Part shown: positions 36,697-44,692 of the stretch, piece after piece | How the letters are laid out: every line of letters starts with the position of its first letter | Numbering within the stretch: the stretch's first letter is position 1 | NCBI RefSeq assembly: GCF_000270285.1 | Contig: NC_015738.1 | Location: 372,001 to 436,000 of the forward strand | DNA from: Eggerthella sp. YY7918 | GTDB lineage: Bacteria; Actinomycetota; Coriobacteriia; Coriobacteriales; Eggerthellaceae | Length of the DNA stretch: 64,000 bases | Direction: 5' to 3' | Made by a program: the position numbers and the translations under genes | Notes under the pieces: model-generated | Seen by the model: the letters and a program-made list of their open reading frames with translations, nothing else | Told to the model about the DNA's origin: nothing | Databases searched by the model: none

Positions 36697-37356
36697 ATGA
36701 GCAACGTGATCGTTGTGGGGTGCGGCCGTGTTGGTTCCCAGTTGGCAAATATGTTGTCGGATAACGGCAGCAATGTGTGCGTTATCGATCGCAATCCCGA
36801 TGCGTTCGCCAATCTTGGCCGTAACTTCAACGGCTCCACGATTCAGGGGATGGGTTTCGACGAAGAGACGCTTTTGAAAGCAGGCGTGGAAGAGTGTGAC
36901 GTTATGGCGGCCGTCACCCAGTACGACAACACAAATCTTATGGTTGCTGAAGTGGGCAGCCGTCTGTTCGGCGTGCCGCACGTTATTGCGCGTCTGTACA
37001 ATCCCGACCATGAGCGTGCCTATATGCAGCTGGGCATCGACTATACCTGCGGCACCTCGCTCGTGGCTGAGGACGTATTTAGTAAAATTGTGTCAGGTCA
37101 TGGTTCTCACCTGGACACGTTCGGCGAATTTGAAGTGCTGCGTTTTTCGCTTGATCTCAGCTGGACGGAGAAGCGCACCATTCGCGTATCGGAGCTTGAG
37201 CGCGACCACGACATACGCATCATCGCCTTCGAGCGTGGCGACGGTTCGGCCAGTTCCATTCCCACGCGTGATTCGATTCTCTACAATGGTGATTCGGTAC
37301 TCGCCTGCGTTCGTCATGAACTGATTGGATCGTTCTCCAAGTACATACAAGATTGA
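36697..37356 (+). CDS. TrkA-type potassium-uptake regulatory protein (first of pair)
   Basis: 219 residues: an RCK_N Rossmann domain with VVGCGRVGSQLANML and the acidic residue in CVIDRNP that selects NAD(H), then an RCK_C domain (about 140-219) with IRVSELERDHDIRIIAFERG. Such proteins gate Trk/Ktr potassium channels in response to nucleotides. ATG 36697 has GTGAAAGGATC. The partner TrkH/KtrB is not in the window. Separated from a second TrkA-type gene only by repeat copy B. Confidence 0.9.
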   Translation: MSNVIVVGCGRVGSQLANMLSDNGSNVCVIDRNPDAFANLGRNFNGSTIQGMGFDEETLLKAGVEECDVMAAVTQYDNTNLMVAEVGSRLFGVPHVIARLYNPDHERAYMQLGIDYTCGTSLVAEDVFSKIVSGHGSHLDTFGEFEVLRFSLDLSWTEKRTIRVSELERDHDIRIIAFERGDGSASSIPTRDSILYNGDSVLACVRHELIGSFSKYIQD

Positions 37357-37361
37357 TTGTT

Positions 37362-37506
37362 CCGCCGTTCTGCCGAACGGCGGATGCACCGACGCTGCGG
37401 CCTTGCGCAGCACCCCGCCTTGACGCGTTTTTGCTTACCTTCACGTGCGAAGCACGTTCAGCCGCAAAGCACGCCAATTCGGAGCACTGCACAAGCCCTC
37501 GCTGAC
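37362..37506 (+). repeat. Structured intergenic repeat, copy B (between trkA-type genes)
   Basis: Hairpin CCGCCGTTC-TGCC-GAACGGCGG (37362-37383), box CCGACGCTGCG (37389-37399), long stem (GGCCTTGCGCAG with CTGCACAAGCC), apical CGTGC-GAA-GCACG (37444-37456), end box CCCTCGCTGAC (37496-37506). It starts 6 bases after one stop and ends 40 bases before the next start. Confidence 0.8.
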
Positions 37507-37546
37507 TTTGCTAAGAAAGTGAGCCGTAAAAGAGAGGAAGCTATAC

Positions 37547-38224
37547 ATGTATATCGTCATTTCCGGTGGGGGAAAGGTCGGCGAGTATTTGGCATCGGTG
37601 TTGCTGCAAAGCGACAACGACGTGGCTATCATCGAGGCCGACCTGGCCACCGCCGATCGTCTTTCCGTTGCGCTGCAAGGCCGTTATCTGGTGATTCATG
37701 GCGATGGTTGCGATTCGAAGTATCAAGAGGATGCGGGCATTCGGCGTGCAGATGTGTTTGTGGCGACCACAGGGCGCGACGACAACAACCTGGTGTCGTG
37801 CGAAATCGCTCAGCGCGTGTTCAATGTGCCGCGCTGCATCGCGCGCGTTAACAGCCCTAAAAATCTGCGCATCTTCAAGGAAGTGGGCATAGAAAGCGTG
37901 TCGTCAACCACGCTTATTGCAAACCTCATTGAAGAGGAAACGCTTATGGGCAGCGTAAGCGTAGCTTCATCGCTGACACATGGCAACGTTATGCTCTCTG
38001 AAGTGGTGGTGCCGCGTATGCGTCATCATTCCAACGATGCGGGGCTTCGCGCCATGGACATCCCCATGCCCGAAAACAGTCTGATAGCCGCCGTCTCGCC
38101 GAAGAATGACGACAATGTTGAAGTGACCGGGCCCGATACCGTTCTCTATCCCGGCGACAAAGCCATTGTCGTTGCCGACGTCGAAGTTCTCGACGAGGTC
38201 CGCGCACTCTTCAAAGCGCTGTAA
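37547..38224 (+). CDS. TrkA-type potassium-uptake regulatory protein (second of pair)
   Basis: 225 residues, RCK_N plus RCK_C. The dinucleotide site is ISGGGKVGEYLASVL with AIIEADLATADRL supplying the acidic residue; the C-terminal domain holds the LIAAVSPKNDDNVEVTGPDTVL region. It differs enough from the first copy to form a hetero-oligomer, as in two-protein TrkA systems. ATG 37547 has AGAGAGGAAGC. Order with the previous gene and spacing suggest one transcript interrupted by a structured element. Confidence 0.9.
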   Translation: MYIVISGGGKVGEYLASVLLQSDNDVAIIEADLATADRLSVALQGRYLVIHGDGCDSKYQEDAGIRRADVFVATTGRDDNNLVSCEIAQRVFNVPRCIARVNSPKNLRIFKEVGIESVSSTTLIANLIEEETLMGSVSVASSLTHGNVMLSEVVVPRMRHHSNDAGLRAMDIPMPENSLIAAVSPKNDDNVEVTGPDTVLYPGDKAIVVADVEVLDEVRALFKAL

Positions 38225-38338
38225 ATGACGTAAGCAACACGTTTTCGGTCCTCGGCGCTTTCCGTGGAAAGCTGTGTGTGGGGGCGTTCTTGCGGTATGC
38301 TGGGTGTCATCAGGTACGAGTGGGTGAAAGGGACTGGC

Positions 38339-39682
38339 GTGATCAATCGTTACACGCGCCCGGCAATGGGTGCCATCTGGGAACTTCAGAACAAGTTTGA
38401 AATCTGGAAGGAAATCGAGGTGCTGGCGTGCGAGGCGCAGGCCGAGTTGGGTCAATCCGGCATCACGAAAGAGGAGGCTGCGTGGATCCGTGCGCACGCC
38501 GACTTCACCGTGGAGCGCATCGATGAAATCGAGAAAGTGACGAATCACGATGTTATCGCGTTCACCACGAACATGGCCGAGTACATCGATGCCGATGTTC
38601 CCGAGGGCCAAGAGCCCCCGAGCCGTTGGGTGCACTATGGCATGACCTCGTCCGACCTGGGCGATACAGCGCTCAGTTACCAGATCACGCAGGCGATCGA
38701 TATCATCTTGGCTGACATCAAGCAGCTGGGCGAAACATGCAAGCGTCGTGCATTCGAGTTTCAGGAGACGCTCTGCGTCGGACGCACGCACGGCATCCAT
38801 GCCGAGCCTATGACCTTCGGCATGAAGTTCGGCAGCTGGGCGTGGGCTCTCAAGCGCGCGCAGACGCGCATGGAGGAGGCCCGCAAAGTGGCCGCAACGG
38901 GCGCCATCTCGGGTGCAGTGGGAACGTATTCCAGCATCGATCCGTTCGTGGAGCAGTACGTGTGCGAAAAGATGGGCCTCACGCCCGATCCGCTGTCCAC
39001 GCAGGTCCTCGCACGCGACCGCCATGCGCAAGTGATGGCTGCGCTGGCTGTATGCGCCTCAACGCTGGAGAGCATTGCGATGCAGGTGCGCCTGCTGCAG
39101 CAATCCGACGTTATCGAAGCCGAGGAGCCGTTCACGAAAGGTCAGAAAGGTTCAAGCGCTATGCCGCACAAGCGTAACCCCATCACGGCCGAGCGCGTTT
39201 GCGGCTTGGCCCGTGTTGTAAAGAGCAACGCGCAGGTGGCCTTCGACGACGTAGCGTTATGGTACGAGCGCGACATCAGCCACTCCGGTGCCGAGCGCGT
39301 GGCGCTGGCCGACAGCTTTATTGCGTTGGATTACATGTTCGGCAAGATGCAATGGATGCTCGACGGCCTGCAAACCTACCCGGCCAAGATGGAGCACAAC
39401 CTGTGGCGCACGCGAGGCCTCATTTTCTCGTCGAAGGTACTGTTGGCTCTGGTGGATACCGGTATCAGTCGTGAAGACGCCTACGTCATCGTGCAGCGCA
39501 ACGCCATGAAGGTGTGGGAGGACATCCAAAACGCGGTGGACGGCCCCACGTATCGTGAAAACCTTGAGGCTGACCCTGAGGCCAACCTCAGCAAAGAGCA
39601 GCTGGATGCCATCTTTGATCCATGGAGCTTCCTCGCTCGCAAAGACGTGGTGTTTGATCGCCTGAAAAACCTGGAGTTTTAA
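38339..39682 (+). CDS. purB: Adenylosuccinate lyase
   Basis: 447 residues. It catalyses two steps of purine synthesis (SAICAR to AICAR, adenylosuccinate to AMP). The fumarase/aspartase-superfamily signature GSSAMPHKRNPI is intact, as are the His-bearing TSSDLGDTALS and RTHGIHAEP segments. GTG 38339 has GAAAGGGACTGGC and gives the family N terminus INRYTRP. Its last 4 bases overlap the stop of the convergent napH. purC and purL are in the same window but 9-11 kb away. Confidence 0.97.
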   Translation: MINRYTRPAMGAIWELQNKFEIWKEIEVLACEAQAELGQSGITKEEAAWIRAHADFTVERIDEIEKVTNHDVIAFTTNMAEYIDADVPEGQEPPSRWVHYGMTSSDLGDTALSYQITQAIDIILADIKQLGETCKRRAFEFQETLCVGRTHGIHAEPMTFGMKFGSWAWALKRAQTRMEEARKVAATGAISGAVGTYSSIDPFVEQYVCEKMGLTPDPLSTQVLARDRHAQVMAALAVCASTLESIAMQVRLLQQSDVIEAEEPFTKGQKGSSAMPHKRNPITAERVCGLARVVKSNAQVAFDDVALWYERDISHSGAERVALADSFIALDYMFGKMQWMLDGLQTYPAKMEHNLWRTRGLIFSSKVLLALVDTGISREDAYVIVQRNAMKVWEDIQNAVDGPTYRENLEADPEANLSKEQLDAIFDPWSFLARKDVVFDRLKNLEF

Positions 39683-40656
39683 TTCGCCGTCGGGTCGATT
39701 GTTGGCAAGGTTTCTTCCGTCGGTTCTACCGAAGTTCCGGTGGGCTGACGGAAGGGCTGACGGCCGATGCCGAACGAAAGAGCACGAGTGGGGCAGGCAT
39801 CGATGCAGGCCCCACAAGCCATGCAATCACCTGCGCGCACAATGCGGTCGCGTTCGGTTAACACCGGATCAAGGATGTCGGGGTCAGCGAGACACGCCTG
39901 CTTGCATGCGTTGCAGTGAATGCAGGCTTCACGATTGATGCGTACGTTCACTTGGCCAACACGGCCAAGCACTTCGTAAAAGCCGCCGAGTGGGCACAGC
40001 ACACGACACCATACCCGATGCCCCCAAAACAATTCGGCTATCACAATGGCCAAGAGCGTCCACACGCCTACGACGGCACCGAAGAGTACACTTTTGTTCA
40101 AAGCGCTTATTGGGGAGAACGTTTCAAAAATCGGTACGCTGGTCAGCGCAGATAGCAGCACTACGGCGAGCGCTAACCAAATCTTGGTATGACGAGGGAG
40201 GGGCATTTCTCGCACCTTGATGCCAAGTTTGCGGCGCAGCGTGTCGATCAGCTCCAAAAGAAGATTGACCGGACATATCCATCCGCAGAATACGCGGCCG
40301 CGGATAAGCCCATACACAACCAGTACCGGCAGTACCGCGACAAGCCAATCGAGCTCAAAGGATTTTGATGCAGCGACAACTTGTAGGGTGGCAAACGGAT
40401 CAAGTACTTCAATCCCTGCTATTGTCGAACTGGAAAGGCTGCCGAAGAAGGGCAGGTCGGCGGGAACGGGCAAAGCGGCATCTTGACCGGCATGGGTGCC
40501 AAACAGGCTCCAGCCTGCGATGAGCAAAGGCGCGACAAACAACGCGAGAGCACCTATCTGTACCGCGTGACGTACTCCCGACCAGCATGATCGACGTGCG
40601 GACTGCGCCGCGGTGCGTCCCTGTTCGGGCGAATGCTGCTTTTCTTCGAGACTCAT
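39679..40656 (-). CDS. napH: NapH-like quinol dehydrogenase membrane subunit
   Basis: 325 residues. About four membrane spans carry the two CxxxCP motifs (FCGWICPVN and CRVLCPLGG) typical of NapH. Two C-terminal [4Fe-4S] clusters (CIHCNACKQAC and CMACGACIDACPT, about 250-300) complete it. With NapG it passes electrons from menaquinol to periplasmic nitrate reductase, replacing NapC. ATG 40656 overlaps the napD stop, so translation is coupled. Last gene of the nap operon; convergent overlap with purB. Confidence 0.92.
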   Translation of the reverse strand: MSLEEKQHSPEQGRTAAQSARRSCWSGVRHAVQIGALALFVAPLLIAGWSLFGTHAGQDAALPVPADLPFFGSLSSSTIAGIEVLDPFATLQVVAASKSFELDWLVAVLPVLVVYGLIRGRVFCGWICPVNLLLELIDTLRRKLGIKVREMPLPRHTKIWLALAVVLLSALTSVPIFETFSPISALNKSVLFGAVVGVWTLLAIVIAELFWGHRVWCRVLCPLGGFYEVLGRVGQVNVRINREACIHCNACKQACLADPDILDPVLTERDRIVRAGDCMACGACIDACPTRALSFGIGRQPFRQPTGTSVEPTEETLPTIDPTAN

Positions 40657-40910
40657 TGTTTGCCCGCCTGGGAGAGAGTGGGGTCCTCCTCGAAGTTGGC
40701 GTAGATAAGATTGATGCCGGTAACGCCTTCGATGCCAATAAACGAACTTGCGATGGCATGAGAATCATCAAGGGTTTCAGCCTCAATCGTCACGACAATT
40801 TTATAGTCTTGTATCTCGTGCACTTCAACACCTTCGAGCGCATCAAGCTTACCCGCCGCATCGGTCGTGAGTTCGGGTACCGTTTCTATAACCAAGCTTG
40901 AGATGACCAT
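40653..40910 (-). CDS. napD: NapD-type maturation chaperone
   Basis: 85 residues with the ferredoxin-like NapD fold: ISSLVIETVPE strand, VEVHEIQDYKIVVTIEA and the GVTGINLIYANFEEDP end (consensus V..a.L.Y...e). NapD binds the NapA Tat signal and prevents premature export. ATG 40910 with AGGAAAAG is chosen; the long upstream frame overlaps the cytochrome gene and is spurious. It sits between the cytochrome and napH genes. Confidence 0.9.
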   Translation of the reverse strand: MVISSLVIETVPELTTDAAGKLDALEGVEVHEIQDYKIVVTIEAETLDDSHAIASSFIGIEGVTGINLIYANFEEDPTLSQAGKQ

Positions 40911-40998
40911 ATCTTTTCCTCTCGTCAAACCTGTGTTGCAGGATGGGCCGACACGCCATTGCTGTAGCTTTGACGTGTCGGCCTTGCTCGCGATTTGC

Positions 40999-41328
40999 TT
41001 ACGACTGTGCGTGGCAGAGAATGCACTGCTCGCGCAAGGGGTCAAGCTCGAGCGAATCCACGTTGCCATCCTTGTAGTGATTTTCGGGGAGAGCAACGGA
41101 CGTGGACAGCGAAGGGTTATTTTTACCGTCCGATCCATGGCACTGGTAACAATCCGTGGAGCCGTTTCCGTCGTAGCGTCCCACATGGTCGGAGGGAATA
41201 ACGGGCGGTTCGCCGTTGGTCGTGGTAGCAACCTCTTCTTCGGTGGTCTTATGCGGACTGCAGCCAAACACTGCGAGCATGCCCAGCGCCAGCACAAGCG
41301 TAAAGGCGAGAATCAGTACTTTTTTCAT
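40999..41328 (-). CDS. napB: Dihaem cytochrome c lipoprotein (NapB-like)
   Basis: 109 residues. The signal peptide ends in a lipobox LAVFGC (Cys23 or so), so the protein should be lipid-anchored outside the membrane. Two CxxCH haem motifs (CYQCH, CILCH) with further His residues fit a small dihaem NapB that hands electrons to NapA. Lipid anchoring in place of a free periplasmic protein suits a monoderm cell. ATG 41328 has GGTGAGGACA. 5 bases downstream of the napA stop. Confidence 0.85.
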   Translation of the reverse strand: MKKVLILAFTLVLALGMLAVFGCSPHKTTEEEVATTTNGEPPVIPSDHVGRYDGNGSTDCYQCHGSDGKNNPSLSTSVALPENHYKDGNVDSLELDPLREQCILCHAQS

Positions 41329-41333
41329 TGTCC

Positions 41334-43892
41334 TCACCCCTTCGCCTTCGTGATGGACACGCAGGTCTTTTTGTAGTCGGGTTCCTTTGAAAGCGGGCAG
41401 TAGGTATCCTGAACTGCCAGGTTGACAAGCGTTTCTTCGGCGAAGAAGGGAGCGAACACCACGCCGGCTGGCGGTTTGGTTCTGCCTGCCGTCGATACCT
41501 TGATATCGAATTCGCCAAAGCGCGAAGCAACATGTGCGATGTCGCCATCAACAAGACCAAGTGCCTCGCAATCGTCTGGATTCATGTCCAGCAACGCCTC
41601 GGGCAGCGCGCGATTTAGCTCTTCCACGCGGCGCGTCATGGTGCCCGTGTGCCAATGCTCTAGCAAACGACCGGTCACAAAGTAGAAAGGATAGGTTTCA
41701 TCGGGGGTTTCTGCGGGTGGTTCGTAAGGACGGAACACCACCGAGGGCTTTGCCTTGGCAGATTTGTAGAAACTGACGCCCCCCGCAAGGCCTTCGGTGC
41801 CATACATTTCCACGCCCACTTCATCGAAGCCGTCTTCTTGTGCACCGGTGCAGAAACGCCATTTGGTTTCGAGCCACTTTCCGTCAACTTCACGAACGGG
41901 CCAGGTCATGCCATGGTGCGTGAGGTATTCCTCGTAGGGAGCCAGCTGCTTGGCTTCCATCTTCAGCTTCGCTTCGAATGTTCCATCGGCGTCGTCGTTG
42001 ATGGCTTTAGCGCGTTCGTTCATGCTCGGGTTCGAGAACGAGCGATACTCTTCCCAGATCAGTCGGTTTGTTTCGCGGGAGTCGGCCTTGAAGTCCGCCG
42101 CTTCCTTATCATAGATAAAGCCGAACAGGTGGTCGAACGCGTCGTTGCCGTCAATCTTCTCGCCATCAAGCACGCGACGAGCCACTTCCATGATGATCCA
42201 CAAATCCCACTTGGCTTCTCCCGGAGGGTCGACCGCCTTTTCAAACACCGAAGTGCGTCGTTCAGCATTGCCGAACTGACCTTCGCGTTCCACCCACATG
42301 GCAACGGGAAATACCACGTCGGCGTACTTGGTTGAAAGGGTGGGATAAACTTCATTCACGACGATAAACGTATCGAAGATGCCCTTCTGATCGCCGCGAC
42401 CGAGGAAGCGAGTGAGGTTGGGCATGGATTGCGCCCAGTTGTTGTGCGCGGTCCACAAAAAGTCGATGTTACCCTTCGACATCTCGCGGAAAATTTTCAC
42501 CGTATGGAAACCAGGCTTTTGAATTTCATCAAGGTAGCCCTCTGAAAGATTCCACAGTGCTTCGGTATAGCGACGATGCTGAGGATTGTTGACCACGAGG
42601 TCGGCGGGAAGGCGGTGGCTAAATACACCCACCTCGCGCGCTGTGCCGCAGGCCGTTGGCTGACCCGTCAGCGAGAACGGTCCATTACCCGGTTGAGCGA
42701 TTTTTCCGGACAAAAGATGAATGTTATAAATGTTATGATTCATCCATGTGCCGCGGTTGTGCTGGTTCACGCCCATGGTCCACAACGACATAACCTTCGT
42801 GTCGGGATCAGCGAATACGTTGGCCAGCTCTTGCAGGTCCTCAACTGGTACGCCTGAAAGCTCCGAGGTGTATTCAAAGGTGTAGGGCGCCAAACGCGCA
42901 GCATACTCTTCGAAGGTGATGTTGGCCACTTTGTCGGCATCTTGGGCGATAGGGCTGGCATCATAGCCGTCGTCGGTGGGGTTGCCGATGTTTTCCGTAC
43001 CCTGTTTAAACTGCAGGTGGTCGTTGACAAACGCCGCATCGTAGAGGTTATTCTGTACCAGATAGTTCGCAATGCAGTTGGCGATGGCAAGGTCGGTGTT
43101 GGGCTTAAAGATAAGCGTCTTGTCGGCGCTTTCGCTTGTGCGCGTTCTGATGGTACCCAGGTCATAGTGCCTGACCCCTGTGCCCGAAATCTTGCGGGCG
43201 GTTAGACGCGAGTAGAGCATGGGATGCGCTTCGGCCATGTTGGCGCCCCAGGTTATAAACACGTCCGCCTCATCAAGATCGGTGTAGCAGCCTGCTGGCT
43301 CGTCGGTTTGAAACACGTTCATAAAGCCGACGACAGCGCTGGCCATGCACAAACGCGCATTGGGATCGATGTTGTTGGAGAGCAGTCCCGCTTTCCAGAA
43401 CTTGGCGGTACAATATCCCTCGGTGATCGGCTGCTGTCCGCTGCCCCAAAAGGCCAAGCGGCTCTTGTCGTTTTTCCAGGTTTCCTTCAGCTTCGTGGAT
43501 ACCAACTCAAGCGCCTCATCCCACGTTGCTTCGCGCAGGCCCTCGTCGGTGCCCTTTGTGGAGCTATCATCGCGGATGAGCGGCTTGGTCAGGCGATCCT
43601 CGCCGTAAAGAATCTTGCCCAAATAGTAGCCCTTAACACAGTTAAGACCACGGTTGGAGTTGTTGTCGGGGTCGCCGGTAACGCTGACCAAGCGATTGTC
43701 CTTCACCTCGCAAATAACGCCACAGCCACAGCCGCAGAAACGGCAAACCGCGGTGTATTTGGTGCCCTCGCCCGACGCTGCCGATGTACCTTCACCGGAG
43801 CATCCGACGAGAGTCGAAAGGGTGCCACCTGCTGCAGCGCTGGCGAGCGCTACCGCCGTGGCCTTTACGAATACTCGTCTTGTTACGCTCAT
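41334..43892 (-). CDS. napA: Periplasmic-type nitrate reductase catalytic subunit NapA
   Basis: 852 residues, molybdopterin oxidoreductase family. The Tat signal TRRVFVK at residues 4-10 also has a Cys31 that could be a lipobox. The [4Fe-4S] cluster is C50-x2-C53-x3-C57-x27-C85; the Mo ligand is probably Cys182 in NARLCMASAV, which favours Nap over the formate dehydrogenase (Sec) or Nar (Asp) types. The C-terminal molydopterin-binding segment (about 740-850) is complete. It reduces nitrate to nitrite outside the membrane. ATG 43892 has AGGAGG. Related enzymes reduce other oxyanions, so the substrate rests on the Nap context. Confidence 0.92.
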   Translation of the reverse strand: MSVTRRVFVKATAVALASAAAGGTLSTLVGCSGEGTSAASGEGTKYTAVCRFCGCGCGVICEVKDNRLVSVTGDPDNNSNRGLNCVKGYYLGKILYGEDRLTKPLIRDDSSTKGTDEGLREATWDEALELVSTKLKETWKNDKSRLAFWGSGQQPITEGYCTAKFWKAGLLSNNIDPNARLCMASAVVGFMNVFQTDEPAGCYTDLDEADVFITWGANMAEAHPMLYSRLTARKISGTGVRHYDLGTIRTRTSESADKTLIFKPNTDLAIANCIANYLVQNNLYDAAFVNDHLQFKQGTENIGNPTDDGYDASPIAQDADKVANITFEEYAARLAPYTFEYTSELSGVPVEDLQELANVFADPDTKVMSLWTMGVNQHNRGTWMNHNIYNIHLLSGKIAQPGNGPFSLTGQPTACGTAREVGVFSHRLPADLVVNNPQHRRYTEALWNLSEGYLDEIQKPGFHTVKIFREMSKGNIDFLWTAHNNWAQSMPNLTRFLGRGDQKGIFDTFIVVNEVYPTLSTKYADVVFPVAMWVEREGQFGNAERRTSVFEKAVDPPGEAKWDLWIIMEVARRVLDGEKIDGNDAFDHLFGFIYDKEAADFKADSRETNRLIWEEYRSFSNPSMNERAKAINDDADGTFEAKLKMEAKQLAPYEEYLTHHGMTWPVREVDGKWLETKWRFCTGAQEDGFDEVGVEMYGTEGLAGGVSFYKSAKAKPSVVFRPYEPPAETPDETYPFYFVTGRLLEHWHTGTMTRRVEELNRALPEALLDMNPDDCEALGLVDGDIAHVASRFGEFDIKVSTAGRTKPPAGVVFAPFFAEETLVNLAVQDTYCPLSKEPDYKKTCVSITKAKG

Positions 43893-43917
43893 GTATCCTC
43901 CTGCCTTCTTAGTATCT

Positions 43918-44517
43918 TTAAGCTTCGGATTGCTTGTCGTCGGTGGCGATGCGAATGGGAACATACGGATCGCTCACCACGCATCTTTCGACGCACAGTC
44001 CGCAGCCGACACACCTCTCTTTGTCGATAATGGGGGCGAATACCGCATGGATGTCATCGCCTTCGCGCATGCGGTAGTCAATGGTGATGGCTTCGTCGAT
44101 AAGGGGGCAAACGCGATAGCAAACCTCGCAGCGCATGCCCTGAAAAGCAATGCAGACCTCCTCGTCGATAACCGCGGTGCCCATATGAACCTCATCGCGT
44201 GCGGTAACATCGCGGAGGGCATCTGTGGGACAGGCGGTGACGCAGGGAAAATCGTCACAGAGACGACAGGCCTGTTCACGCGCATCAATAACGGGCGTGC
44301 CGACAGCCAAACCAGAACTTCCATCGGCTACCGTGATGGCAACATAGGGGCACGCTTCGATGCATTTGCCGCATTTGATGCAGCGTGCCATGAAATCGGA
44401 TTCTCCCTGAGCTCCGGGAGGGCGCAACAAGTGAGCGGAATCTCGCGGTGTGCACGAAACAGCCCGAAGACCCAGTGCGGCTGCGGCAACACCAACCATA
44501 GCATGTGACAGTTTCAT
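43918..44517 (-). CDS. napG: NapG-like ferredoxin protein
   Basis: 199 residues. A short hydrophobic N terminus with a Cys (LRAVSC) may be a lipobox or membrane anchor; no twin Arg is seen in the chosen start. Four [4Fe-4S] motifs follow: CIKCGKCIEACP, CRLCDDFPCVTACP, CEVCYRVCP with an upstream Cys, and CVGCGLCVERC. It is the electron relay between NapH and NapA. ATG 44517 has GGAGGAC; a start 30 bases upstream would add MIRGGRRTSL with an Arg pair and cannot be excluded. First gene of the nap operon. Confidence 0.88.
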   Translation of the reverse strand: MKLSHAMVGVAAAALGLRAVSCTPRDSAHLLRPPGAQGESDFMARCIKCGKCIEACPYVAITVADGSSGLAVGTPVIDAREQACRLCDDFPCVTACPTDALRDVTARDEVHMGTAVIDEEVCIAFQGMRCEVCYRVCPLIDEAITIDYRMREGDDIHAVFAPIIDKERCVGCGLCVERCVVSDPYVPIRIATDDKQSEA

Positions 44518-44692
44518 AAGCGAAGTCCTCCTCCCTCCGCGTATCATGCGGTAGAGAGGAGGCTTCGTCCATCGGGATATACCCGTAATAAATACTCTAA
44601 AAACCCTACTGTGTTACGTATGGATTCACAAAAGGACCCGACATACGGAACAGCGGTATGCTTCGTGTTCGGGATTTAACGAGTAGATTTGC

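Noticed and set aside
40911-41297. N-terminal extension of napD
   Set aside because: The frame overlaps the cytochrome gene in another frame; NapD is a short protein and ATG 40910 has a ribosome site.
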